A stretch of 23,150 bases of DNA from an uncultured Prevotellaceae bacterium. GTDB taxonomy: Bacteria; Bacteroidota; Bacteroidia; Bacteroidales; Bacteroidaceae. Location of the stretch: assembly GCA_947176655.1 (NCBI GenBank), contig CAMWRK010000006.1, positions 1-23,150 of the forward strand, given 5' to 3'. This document shows, piece by piece, positions 15,067-22,973 of the stretch; positions within the stretch are counted from its first letter, which is position 1; every line of letters begins with the position of its first letter. Position numbers and translations under genes: made by a program. The notes under the pieces are model-generated. The model was not told the DNA's origin. It made no database searches and worked only from the letters and a program-made list of their open reading frames with translations.

Positions 15067-16979
15067 TAAGTAGCTTTATCTTTTTGTTTGTATATTCGAT
15101 CTATGATGAATGCTCCCTGTTTCTGTATGATGTTGAGGTCCTGATGCAGCCTGAGTCTGAAACGCCATATACGCAGCCACAGCACCAGCCCGACAGGCAG
15201 GAAAATTCCGGCAGCCATGTTGGTTCTGCTGTTGTCGAATGGGCGCGCGTGTGCCTCGGTGTAGAGAACCGGCATGTCGTTCAGTGCATTTATGATGACG
15301 ACATCCCTGCTGTTGTGCAACTGTTCCACAATGGCCTCAGTGCGTTCTCTCAGGTCCCGCACTGCATGATCCTCCCGGTATGTGAAAAAAATCCGGTAGT
15401 AGGACGGCATCTTAAGCAGACGGTTCTCTTGGTTATACCGTTTGCAGTCCTCTGCAAGCTGTTCCAGTTCCTGTACCAGTCGAGGATAGTCCGGTTCGTA
15501 TATGACAATCTCCTTTCTGGTGAGTTTGCGTTTTGTTCGTATGCCCAGGAATCTGACGAAGAAGTTCCTGTAGCCTTCGGTGTTGAAGATGACACTGTCT
15601 TTGTTGGCTTTTGTCACCAGGAACACACCTATCGGCGCAAGCACCATCGTGCTCAGCCATACGCCGAACCATACTGACCATTCTCCCGTCTTCGCCATCT
15701 TCTCGCCTGCGGCGTTTACGATGTAGTAGAATATGAACACCATGACGCTGACCACTACCGGCACGCCCAGACCGCCTTTACGTATGATGGCGCCAAGTGG
15801 TGCGCCTATGAAGAAGAATATCAGACAGGCCAGGCTGTAGGTGAATTTCTTGCGTGCCTCCATGCGGTGCCGGCGCAGGGTGAGGTTCGTGTTCTCCGTG
15901 GTCATGCTGCGGTACTCGAATTCGGCCTGTGTGCTCTGTGCCGTACTCAGTGCGCTCTTGACCACTGTCTTCCTCTGGTCGTGGCTGAGGCCGGCGTATG
16001 TGGTGTCAAGCGGTTCCATGCTCTTTGTCCTTGCCACTATGGCGGCAGAGTCCGGCGCGTCTTTTGGGAAAGCCCCTTTCAGATACTGGTTCCGTGCAAT
16101 TCTGTGGTACTGGTGTCCGATGCTGTCGCTTAAATGTGTCAGGGAATCTATCCCGTGCAGTATTTTTGTCAGTTCCTTGGTCTTGGCGTCCCCATTGAAC
16201 AGATTGGCGTCCATCATGTTGAAGTTTGCATCGAACGGAATCATGGCAACTTCCGTGTGGAATGTCTCCCTCATGTACGGGATGTTGGCCTTCAGCATAT
16301 TTCCCGTCTGCGAATCCATGTTCCTGAAGCGTTCCCCGTTGTATAGTGTCAGCCTCAGGTGCTTGTTGTCCTCCGTTCCGCGCAACCTTGCCGAATCTGC
16401 TATTACTATTTCCATCTTGTCATACCCGCCCTGTGTGCTGTATATCATTACTCCGCGGAGCAACCCGGTCTTATGGTCTTTTTTCTCCACGAAAATGCTG
16501 TATCCCGGTATGTCGCTGTAGAAGATGCCCTCGGGAATCTCCAGTTCAGGGGATTTCTGACGCATGCTCCACAGCATTGTGGCCAGTTGTCTGGTGGCAT
16601 GTGGCTGTATTCTGTCTTGAAAGAAGAAACTGGCTACGCTGATGAGCGATGCCACTATGAAAATGGGGCATAGTATGCGTACAAGGGGTATGCCGGCGGC
16701 TTTCATGGACAGCAGTTCCAGTTTTTCGCCCATGTTGCCGAAACTTATGAGCGAGGCCAGCAGTACAGCCAATGGCAGAGAGGCGGGAACAAGGTTGAGG
16801 CTGGCATAGAAAAAGAACTCGGCGAGAACGTCCCAGCTGAGACCTTTGCCAACAAGGTCATCGATGAATTGCCATATAAACTGCATGATGAAGATGAACA
16901 GACAGATAAAAAATGTACCGGCAAACAGCAACAGGTAATTCTTCAATATGTATATGTCCAACTTCTTAAAGAATATCAT
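15066..16979 (-). CDS. LptF/LptG-family permease (YjgP/YjgQ)
   Basis: The product is a membrane subunit of the ABC system that extracts lipopolysaccharide from the inner membrane and passes it to the periplasmic bridge. It has 637 residues from ATG 16979. N-terminal helices (ILKNYLLLFAGTFFICLFIF and following; SLPLAVLLASLISFGNMGEK) are followed by a periplasmic beta-jellyroll region (about 115-350) and C-terminal helices (SLACLIFFFIGAPLGAIIRK and following). A Bacteroidetes-style extension of over 150 residues ends in one more helix. The frame is open to 17078, but those residues would lie upstream of the -7 promoter box at 17003-17010, so ATG 16979 is preferred (MIFFKKLDIYILK). Which of LptF or LptG it represents is not clear. 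It is the first gene of the operon with ribBA and the aminotransferase. Confidence 0.9.
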   Translation of the reverse strand: MIFFKKLDIYILKNYLLLFAGTFFICLFIFIMQFIWQFIDDLVGKGLSWDVLAEFFFYASLNLVPASLPLAVLLASLISFGNMGEKLELLSMKAAGIPLVRILCPIFIVASLISVASFFFQDRIQPHATRQLATMLWSMRQKSPELEIPEGIFYSDIPGYSIFVEKKDHKTGLLRGVMIYSTQGGYDKMEIVIADSARLRGTEDNKHLRLTLYNGERFRNMDSQTGNMLKANIPYMRETFHTEVAMIPFDANFNMMDANLFNGDAKTKELTKILHGIDSLTHLSDSIGHQYHRIARNQYLKGAFPKDAPDSAAIVARTKSMEPLDTTYAGLSHDQRKTVVKSALSTAQSTQAEFEYRSMTTENTNLTLRRHRMEARKKFTYSLACLIFFFIGAPLGAIIRKGGLGVPVVVSVMVFIFYYIVNAAGEKMAKTGEWSVWFGVWLSTMVLAPIGVFLVTKANKDSVIFNTEGYRNFFVRFLGIRTKRKLTRKEIVIYEPDYPRLVQELEQLAEDCKRYNQENRLLKMPSYYRIFFTYREDHAVRDLRERTEAIVEQLHNSRDVVIINALNDMPVLYTEAHARPFDNSRTNMAAGIFLPVGLVLWLRIWRFRLRLHQDLNIIQKQGAFIIDRIYKQKDKAT

Positions 16980-17002
16980 GCGCGCGCATATATTAATCCG
17001 CG

Positions 17003-17010
17003 CAAAGATA
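17003..17010 (-). promoter_or_regulatory. -7 promoter element of the lptF-ribBA-aminotransferase operon
   Basis: On the minus strand this is TATCTTTG, ending 23 bases before ATG 16979. A TTTC about 22 bases upstream could be a weak -33 box. The position rules out the longer reading-frame start at 17078. Confidence 0.75.
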
Positions 17011-17081
17011 CGACTATTGGCCTGATAAATATGAAACCGGTGGCATCCAATTGCTTTTTCTAATAAAAAATACGACAAGTC

Positions 17082-17113
17082 TTTGGAGGTTTCAATTTAT
17101 TGTCTTATCTTTG
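17082..17113 (+). promoter_or_regulatory. Promoter of the tRNA gene (-33 and -7 boxes)
   Basis: TTTG at 17082-17085, a 20-base spacer and TATCTTTG at 17106-17113 give the best consensus Bacteroidetes promoter in the window. The mature tRNA begins 46 bases downstream. Confidence 0.8.
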
Positions 17114-17158
17114 CACTCGCAAAAACGGCCACGGCTTCTGCGGGAGATTGGCGTTGAT

Positions 17159-17232
17159 GGCGGGATAGCTCAGCTGGTTAGAGCGTCGGATTCATAATCC
17201 GAAGGTCATGGGTTCAAGTCCCATTCCCGCTA
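17159..17232 (+). tRNA. tRNA-Met (CAT), probably elongator
   Basis: A complete cloverleaf of 74 bases. The acceptor GGCGGGA/TCCCGCT has a G.T pair at 1-72. The D arm is GCTC...GAGC. The anticodon arm is TCGGA-TTCATAA-TCCGA with anticodon CAT, and the T arm is ATGGG-TTCAAGT-CCCAT. The discriminator is A, and CCA is not encoded. The initiator hallmarks (unpaired 1-72 and three G-C pairs in the anticodon stem) are absent, so this is not fMet. A CAT anticodon may also be modified to lysidine in tRNA-Ile2, and I cannot exclude that from sequence alone. Confidence 0.93.
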
Positions 17233-17233
17233 C

Positions 17234-17275
17234 ATGAGAAGGAGATGCTTCAAGGCATCTCCTTCTCATGTTTTT
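17234..17275 (+). terminator. Strong intrinsic terminator of the tRNA gene
   Basis: Perfect 15-base arms (ATGAGAAGGAGATGC at 17234-17248 and its complement at 17255-17269) enclose a 6-base loop and are followed by GTTTTT. It begins two bases after the mature tRNA end. Confidence 0.9.
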
Positions 17276-17700
17276 CATATATGTGTATCGGCTGTGATTA
17301 GGGTTCAACCGCAAATCGCTGGGGGACGGGTGAGCGGGAAACATTTGTAAAGATATTTCGATATGCTGTTGGACATCCATAGAGTGGCTGAACCGGTCTT
17401 CGAAGTGCGTCTTTGCGGTGCCCCAGACGAGGCCTCGTGAATAACATCCTGCAATACAATGAGATATGGATAAGGAGATGCGAATGGCGGGAGGCATGCT
17501 CCCAATTGGAATTCTATATGGTCTGTCAAATCTTCTTCTGCTCTACTCATGAAAACCGACTTTTGTACTGAGAGCATCGGACAACTGTCGTCGGTTGTAA
17601 TGCTGACGTGTAATGTTTTTTCGTCAGAACACGAATGCTGTTTCTGCAATTTTGCGGCTGAGTCGTGATTGGCGGTGATTGATGGTGGGGATATGGAAAA
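17276..17700. other. Intergenic stretch without a recognised gene
   Basis: About 425 bases lie between the tRNA terminator and the stop of the outer-membrane barrel gene. Base composition is like the surrounding genes. Two minus-strand frames are open here (about 17305-17649, and a second frame running to 17497 that continues into the tRNA). Neither resembles a family I know and neither has a promoter box upstream. The right end contains a long-looped inverted repeat followed by seven T (17654-17715). Confidence 0.5.
17305..17649 (-). CDS. Doubtful small open frame, unknown
   Basis: This could encode 114 residues starting MQKQHSCSDEKTLHVSI. I do not recognise it. The first two thirds have a protein-like composition, then the frame becomes Ser/Thr/Arg-rich. 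An overlapping frame (start 17497) takes on a more natural composition around WGTAKTHFEDRFSHSMDVQQ. That pattern would fit a frameshifted remnant of a once longer gene, but it can also arise by chance. No ribosome-binding site or promoter supports it. Confidence 0.2.
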   Translation of the reverse strand: MQKQHSCSDEKTLHVSITTDDSCPMLSVQKSVFMSRAEEDLTDHIEFQLGACLPPFASPYPYLIVLQDVIHEASSGAPQRRTSKTGSATLWMSNSISKYLYKCFPLTRPPAICG

Positions 17701-17715
17701 TCAGCCGCTTTTTTT
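17654..17715 (+). terminator. Possible plus-strand terminator with long loop
   Basis: GCGGCTGA (17654-17661) and TCAGCCGC (17701-17708) are perfect complements separated by 39 bases, with seven T directly after (17709-17715). It would stop plus-strand transcripts entering the convergent barrel gene. The long loop makes it uncertain. Confidence 0.35.
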
Positions 17716-20604
17716 CAATGGTTTGTTGAACCTGTACACTATGTGCAGCAGGGCATAGCGCGGCAGGACATTGGTGTGTATCTCTGTGCGTCCCTGTGCG
17801 TTGACAGTGCGGGTGACGTTATGGAGTTGTCCGAGGAGGTCAAGACCGTCGAGCATCCATGTGAGCTGGCCTTGGAACATGGAGTACGAAAGTCGTGCAT
17901 TCCAGATGAGATTGTCTGTGTTCATGATGCTGCCCTCATAGCCTCGGCGGGAATACATGGTCAGGTCGGTGGCCAATTGAAGACGCCATGGCAGGCGGAA
18001 GGTGGCTATGGCTCCGTAGTCGAAGGCAAAGGCGTTGATGTCGGTGAAGTCCGTGCGCTTGCTTGTGCTGCGGTTCCATGCGAAGTTGCACTTTAGGATG
18101 AGAACGGAGGAAGTGCATAACTTGTAATTGAGGCGCAGGTTCTCCCCGATGTGTATGGTGCGGACCGCACTCTTGACAGGTGTGAAATCTCCGCCTGTCT
18201 CGCTCTCGCCAATAAGGTCGACGCTGTTGCGGCATGCGGCACTGGTGTTGGTGTAGAGCATCAGACGCCGATGCCTGTCAAGTGGCATATCGTAACCTGC
18301 GGCGGCCGAGGCCAGCCAGTTGCCGTCCACGTTGTCGGCGCGATATGTGTGTACGCCGGTGGCGGCATCGTAGCTGTACCCCATGGCAAGGGCGTTGACC
18401 GTGCGGCGGTATTCCAGCCGCAGCGATTTCATGGTCTGCCGCCTGTGGTCGCCTTTGCGGATGAGGCCGCTCATTTCGTAGGTATGCTGGTTACGCAGGC
18501 GGGGGTTGCCTATGCGTATGTTCATAGGATCGGTGTCATCGGTGATATTGACCATGTTCACAAGATCTGGAGTGGTAGTCTGCACGTTCAATGCCAGCTG
18601 CGATGTGAAGGAACGCTCCTTGTCCGTCCAGTTCAGAATCCATTGAGGCAAAGCCCACTTGACTGTGTTGCGCACTATTGTGGTGTCAGTGTCGCCTCTT
18701 CTGTAGTCAAGCTGCTGTCGTGCAGGCATTATGGAGATGCCAGCCTCGAAGTAAAGTTTTCCTCTGGCATAGTCTTTTGTCCACGACATGGCCGTGAGGA
18801 TGTTGTGCGTGCCTTCGTTCTTGGTGCCGGCATAACTGTTGCTACGGTCTATGCGACTTTCGTATTCTGCCACGGACGGCAGTACTCCGATGTCGGATGT
18901 GGAAAGTGTGTCAAGCATGTAGAGCGACGAGTTCTTTTCTATGTACCTGTGTTCGTAGCCGTAGCCTACGGAGAATTTCGCCGCCCTGCTTATGCGCAAG
19001 TGGTATGTTGCTGATGCACGGTAGGTCAGATGCCGGTCAGGGTGGTTCCTGAAGTATTGATAGGCCTGTGATGTTGCGGTGCCGTCCGCTCCGTAGTTGA
19101 TGGCGTAACGGTTGAATTCATCGTCTTTCCGGCTGCCTCCTGTCAGTTCGGCCTCCATGTCCATGTAATCGCTGTTGTCGCTGAACTTTATTGTTGCCGC
19201 GGCAGTAAGGCCTCCTTCCAGACAGTATCCTTTGTTCTGCGTTTCTTTCTTGTATCGGTTGATGAGGGTGCGCCGGATGGAGTCCTGTGTGTCAAGTGAA
19301 AAGATCTTTTCGAGAAAGGTGCGGTTTACGTTGTTCTGCATGGACGAGAATGTCGCGCTGATAGATGAGTTGCTGCGGTCGTAGCTGCTGTAGCTGAATG
19401 TCGGTTCCAGATGCAGGAAACCGTTTTTGCGTGTCAGGTCTATGCTGTGCGTGGTGCTCATGTTAAAACTCTTGTTGCGGGCGACGGCACGCGAATAGTC
19501 GTAGGTGTCGCCCTGCGGCAGGAAGTTCACACGGTTCTGATTTGTGGTCAGTTCCTGGTCGCTGTAGCTCACCAGCACTGTGCCGCTCATCTCGTTGCGT
19601 CCCATCCCGTCGTTGACGGCATAGTCCAGACCGGCCATTCGCTCCTGGCTTTCACCCTGTCCCATCAGCTCTGGCGTCCAGTCGTTGTCCTGCCCCGGCT
19701 TGCGGTTGTCGTTCATGTTGTTGGCGTTGCAGTAGAAGGCCACCCTCGAACGGTCTGTGTAGCGCATGGCGAAGACGCGTGCCAGCCATCTGTTCTCTGT
19801 GCCGTATCCGCCCTCTATGTTGGCCAGCGTTCCGGTACCGTACCCTTTCTTCAGCAAGACATTCATCACATATTGTTTGTCGCCCTCCTGCCTGTCGTCC
19901 AGCAGGTCGCTCAGTTTTCCGTAACTGTCATATACTTCGACATGTTCTACGGTGTACGAAGGTAGATTGTCCAGCATCACATTGTTGCCGCCATTGAAAA
20001 GGCCGTTGCCGTTCACCTGCAGGCTTTCCACGAATCGCCCGTTGTGGAATATGCGCCCGTCCATACTGATTTCCACTCCGGGCAATTGGCGGATAAGGGC
20101 ATCGAGCATCGACCCTTCGGCCAGCACGAAGGCATCAGCATTGTATATCACCGTGTCACCACGGTTGTGGAATTTTATCTTCGACGCTGTGACGGACACT
20201 TCGCGCATCACTGCCGCCGGAGTCTCGCACATGACTATTGGCGGCACTTCGCGCGAAAACTCGCGTCGTCTGATGTCGCCTATGATATATGTCACGTATG
20301 TTGTTTTGTAGCCGGGACAGCTGCACTTTATGATGTATGTCTCCTCTTTCATGGGTACGGTGAAAGAGAAAGCGGAACTGTTTTCGTCCCGGTTGTCCTT
20401 CACCCAGCGGTTGTCTGGCGTCTGTTGTCCGATGACCACGCTGTCGCTTGTCATAAGCAGCACTGTTGCACCAGGCAGGTCTTTCCGTGTATGCAGGTCG
20501 ATTACGCGGCCTCTCAGAATGAACCTGTCCTGTGCTTTCATGCACATGGCGTATACGTTAAGGATGGAGACTATAATAAGGAAACGTCGTAACATCTTAT
20601 CCAA
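17701..20604 (-). CDS. TonB-dependent-receptor-like outer-membrane beta-barrel protein
   Basis: The protein has 967 residues. A signal peptide (about 1-25, ending KAQ) is followed by a carboxypeptidase-regulatory-like beta-sandwich (about 28-125: LRGRVIDLHTRKDLPGATVL). Next comes a plug-like domain (about 135-255: VSVTASKIKF, LIRQLPGVEISMDGRIFHNG, VEHVEVYDSYGKLSDL). The rest is a long C-terminal barrel of alternating strands ending LLHIVYRFNKPLKKSG. This layout matches the outer-membrane barrel family related to TonB-dependent receptors that is common in Bacteroidetes. It is shorter and different from SusC, and no SusD-like gene is next to it. The start may be ATG 20604 or the in-frame ATG 20595. 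It lies 99 bases after the GH20 gene on the same strand with no promoter box between, so the two are probably cotranscribed. Confidence 0.85.
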   Translation of the reverse strand: MDKMLRRFLIIVSILNVYAMCMKAQDRFILRGRVIDLHTRKDLPGATVLLMTSDSVVIGQQTPDNRWVKDNRDENSSAFSFTVPMKEETYIIKCSCPGYKTTYVTYIIGDIRRREFSREVPPIVMCETPAAVMREVSVTASKIKFHNRGDTVIYNADAFVLAEGSMLDALIRQLPGVEISMDGRIFHNGRFVESLQVNGNGLFNGGNNVMLDNLPSYTVEHVEVYDSYGKLSDLLDDRQEGDKQYVMNVLLKKGYGTGTLANIEGGYGTENRWLARVFAMRYTDRSRVAFYCNANNMNDNRKPGQDNDWTPELMGQGESQERMAGLDYAVNDGMGRNEMSGTVLVSYSDQELTTNQNRVNFLPQGDTYDYSRAVARNKSFNMSTTHSIDLTRKNGFLHLEPTFSYSSYDRSNSSISATFSSMQNNVNRTFLEKIFSLDTQDSIRRTLINRYKKETQNKGYCLEGGLTAAATIKFSDNSDYMDMEAELTGGSRKDDEFNRYAINYGADGTATSQAYQYFRNHPDRHLTYRASATYHLRISRAAKFSVGYGYEHRYIEKNSSLYMLDTLSTSDIGVLPSVAEYESRIDRSNSYAGTKNEGTHNILTAMSWTKDYARGKLYFEAGISIMPARQQLDYRRGDTDTTIVRNTVKWALPQWILNWTDKERSFTSQLALNVQTTTPDLVNMVNITDDTDPMNIRIGNPRLRNQHTYEMSGLIRKGDHRRQTMKSLRLEYRRTVNALAMGYSYDAATGVHTYRADNVDGNWLASAAAGYDMPLDRHRRLMLYTNTSAACRNSVDLIGESETGGDFTPVKSAVRTIHIGENLRLNYKLCTSSVLILKCNFAWNRSTSKRTDFTDINAFAFDYGAIATFRLPWRLQLATDLTMYSRRGYEGSIMNTDNLIWNARLSYSMFQGQLTWMLDGLDLLGQLHNVTRTVNAQGRTEIHTNVLPRYALLHIVYRFNKPLKKSG

Positions 20605-20703
20605 CTATGTGGTGACTATGCAAAAAAGAACGTGGTGTCAGTTTATAAATGTTTGCCGGTATGTTTCTTTGCCGCAGATATTTTGTTGGGGCAGCCGGAG
20701 ATT

Positions 20704-22818
20704 CTAAGGTTGTTGTTTTGCTGCTGTAACCGGTACTGCCGGAATATTCCCGGTGCAGATGCCGCGCCGGTGCATGTCCCCGGCTATGCGTCGCAGTCGT
20801 GTTAGGAAACCGGTATAGTCGCGGTTGTGTTGTTGGCTCCATCCGGCCTCGCTCAGCGCCAAGGCTCTAGGGAATGCCATATAATAGAGGCGTTCCGTGG
20901 AGTTTATGCACTCGCTCCACAGGGTGCCGGCCACACCGAACAGATTTTGTTTTTCGAAGTCGGCGCCGTAGCCCCATGCCGGATCCAGACTGTACGTCTG
21001 TTCGAGTGATGTTGTGGGCATCCCCCAGTTCACTTCCGGCATGTCGCCCTTTGCGGCAGGGTAGTCCAGGTAGCAGTGCTCTCCGGGACAGAGCATGATT
21101 TTTGCGTTGCATCGTATGGCTGCGTCTATGGCCTTGGCTGTCAACCCGTGCCTCCATGCGAAGACTATGCAGCCCGGTTGTATCTCGTGGAAGTCCGTTT
21201 CATACCAGAACATGGGGATTTTCCCCAATTCTTCGTGCAGGAATCCGATGATGCGGTCGAACATGTACTTCTGCAACCTCCAGTTGTCATTTCTTGCCTC
21301 CGGTTGCGGCATGGTGTCCGCCGATGCCATAATCCGTTTGAGGAGAGTCTGACAGTCACTGCATCCAGACCAGCATCCGAGCGGAGGGTTGCCGGCCTCG
21401 TCGCCTCCGAGGTGTACGTATTCAGACGTGAACACATCGGCCAGTTCGCGGAATACGTCCTCCAGAAACTCGTATGTAAAGTCGCTGCCCGGACATAACA
21501 GGTTGTCCGAGACGCCGCATGTGGTGCGTATGGGCAGTTCCATGGCACCGCATGTCAGGCGGGGATAGCAGTGTATGGCCGCAATCTGATGCCCGGGCAT
21601 CTCTATTTCCGGTATTATCTCCACGTGGTATCTGGATGCGTATGCCACCAGGTCTTTCATCTGTTCCTGAGTGTAGAACCCGCCGATGGGCATCTGCATG
21701 TCGTCCATGCCCGTGCGGAAACTTCCTTTTTCTGTCAGCAGGGGATATTTTTTGATCTCTATACGCCATGCCTGGTCATCGGTGAGGTGCAGGTGCATTG
21801 CATTCATCTTGTAGCGTGCCATTTCCTTTACCATACCTTTCAGGTCGTCGAAAGGAATGAAGATGCGGCACGGATCTACCATCAGTTCGCGCATTGTTGT
21901 CCTCGGACTGTCCTCGATGGAGAGAGATTTCAACTTCTTTATGCGTCCGTTTTCATTTTCAGGGATGAGAAGCTGGTCCAGAGTCATTATTCCATAGAAT
22001 ACGCCGGCGGCGTCGGCACCTGTGATGCGTATTCCCTTTTTGCTGATGTCCAGTCTGTACGCCTCTTTCCGGCCTATGCTGCTGTCTGTCTCTAAGGTGA
22101 TGCTGGCTTTGCTGCTGCTGAACTGTTTTATTCCGAGTCTGTCGGTGAGCACCTCTTCCAGCCGTCTCCTTTCGTTGGCCAGCAGTGGAGATGCTGCGAT
22201 GTTTCCCAAGTCTCCGGTGTGCAGGAACTCTTTGCCGACGTATGTCACCAAAGTTGGGGCAGGGATGATAGCCGGCTCTTCGGGTGCCTGTTCGTAAATA
22301 GTACGCTCTTTCCTGGTGAAGAAACGTTGCCAGCCCGGCGCATTTTTATATGCTTTTTCTGCCCCCTTGGGCACGATTAGTCTGATTTTTCTTGTGTCAG
22401 TTCCACAGAACGCGTCTTCTGCCAGCATGGGCGGAGTTTCTGCCAGACTTGTCAGCGTGCGTAGTCCGGTGCAGTTTCCGAAGGCGCGGCTCTCTATTCT
22501 CTCCGTGCCTGCCGGCAGTACGATGCTCTCCATGCTGTCACATGCGAAGAAAGCCTGACTCCCGATTATTCGCAGCACTGTCGGGAGAACAACGCGCTTC
22601 AGCCTGTGCCTTGAATGCAGGGCGTTAGGCCTGATGCTGTCGCATTCCGCCTCGCCCAGATCAAGGTTTTCCATGTTCCACTCCAAGTCTCGCAACTGAC
22701 GGAAATCGTCGTTCCAGCCGCCACAGCGGAACAGACCGCTCCGCTTTATGTTCTGGGCACTTGCCGGGAAACAAACAAGTAAGGACAGAGCTATCTGCAG
22801 CAGAAATATTTTCTCCAT
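20704..22818 (-). CDS. Beta-N-acetylhexosaminidase (GH20) with N-terminal BspA-type leucine-rich repeats
   Basis: The enzyme removes terminal N-acetylhexosamines from glycans. It has 704 residues from ATG 22818, with a signal peptide (MEKIFLLQIALSLLVCFPAS, cleavage near AQ). A BspA/TpLRR-type leucine-rich segment follows (about 55-155: LKRVVLPTVLRIIGSQAF, MESIVLPAGTERIESRAFGN). Then come the GH20 accessory domain (about 180-300) and the catalytic barrel (about 305-690). Catalytic motifs are MHLHLTDDQAWRIEIKKYPL, IIPEIEMPGH and YVHLGGDEAG, where the Asp-Glu pair (D473-E474) supports substrate-assisted catalysis, plus the aromatic pocket around WSECINSTERL. The frame is open to 22848, but that start lies inside the -7 box at 22846-22853, so ATG 22818 is chosen. 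Probably periplasmic or surface-exposed, and cotranscribed with the barrel protein downstream. Confidence 0.93.
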   Translation of the reverse strand: MEKIFLLQIALSLLVCFPASAQNIKRSGLFRCGGWNDDFRQLRDLEWNMENLDLGEAECDSIRPNALHSRHRLKRVVLPTVLRIIGSQAFFACDSMESIVLPAGTERIESRAFGNCTGLRTLTSLAETPPMLAEDAFCGTDTRKIRLIVPKGAEKAYKNAPGWQRFFTRKERTIYEQAPEEPAIIPAPTLVTYVGKEFLHTGDLGNIAASPLLANERRRLEEVLTDRLGIKQFSSSKASITLETDSSIGRKEAYRLDISKKGIRITGADAAGVFYGIMTLDQLLIPENENGRIKKLKSLSIEDSPRTTMRELMVDPCRIFIPFDDLKGMVKEMARYKMNAMHLHLTDDQAWRIEIKKYPLLTEKGSFRTGMDDMQMPIGGFYTQEQMKDLVAYASRYHVEIIPEIEMPGHQIAAIHCYPRLTCGAMELPIRTTCGVSDNLLCPGSDFTYEFLEDVFRELADVFTSEYVHLGGDEAGNPPLGCWSGCSDCQTLLKRIMASADTMPQPEARNDNWRLQKYMFDRIIGFLHEELGKIPMFWYETDFHEIQPGCIVFAWRHGLTAKAIDAAIRCNAKIMLCPGEHCYLDYPAAKGDMPEVNWGMPTTSLEQTYSLDPAWGYGADFEKQNLFGVAGTLWSECINSTERLYYMAFPRALALSEAGWSQQHNRDYTGFLTRLRRIAGDMHRRGICTGNIPAVPVTAAKQQP

Positions 22819-22844
22819 GTGAATGTCGTTATATAGTTGTCGTG

Positions 22845-22874
22845 ACAAAGATATAAATAATTACATATCTTTGT
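22845..22874. promoter_or_regulatory. Back-to-back -7 elements forming a perfect inverted repeat
   Basis: The left arm holds TATCTTTG on the minus strand (22846-22853), the promoter box of the GH20 gene. The right arm holds TATCTTTG on the plus strand (22866-22873), a possible distal purH promoter. The 10-base arms are perfect complements around a 10-base spacer. Confidence 0.6.
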
Positions 22875-22897
22875 GATAAATACCTTATTTATTTTAA

Positions 22898-22926
22898 TTG
22901 GGAAACAATAAAAAAGCGTATCTTTG
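22898..22926 (+). promoter_or_regulatory. Promoter of purH (-33 and -7 boxes)
   Basis: TTG at 22898-22900, an 18-base spacer and TATCTTTG at 22919-22926. This gives a leader of about 40 bases before ATG 22974. An AGG lies a few bases before the start codon. I see no purine-riboswitch-like structure in the leader. Confidence 0.7.
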
Positions 22927-22973
22927 CACTTGTGATTTATGAGTTAGAATAACAATCAGAATAATACAGGAAT

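Noticed and set aside
13870..15069. 399-codon open frame on the plus strand
   Set aside because: It is an exact antisense shadow of ribBA, whose two domains are fully conserved.
16980..17078. 33-residue N-terminal extension of the LptF/G permease
   Set aside because: It would start upstream of the -7 box at 17003-17010, and the family begins at the KKLDIYILK segment.
17192..17497. Minus-strand open frame ending in the tRNA
   Set aside because: Its C-terminal residues are the antisense of the tRNA and its terminator. It is kept only as part of the note on the 17276-17700 gap.
18151..19014. 287-codon open frame on the plus strand
   Set aside because: It is antisense to the outer-membrane barrel gene, with no start signal, promoter or domain.
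22819..22848. 10-residue N-terminal extension of the GH20 enzyme
   Set aside because: The ATG at 22848 falls inside the -7 promoter box, and the signal peptide is better from ATG 22818.
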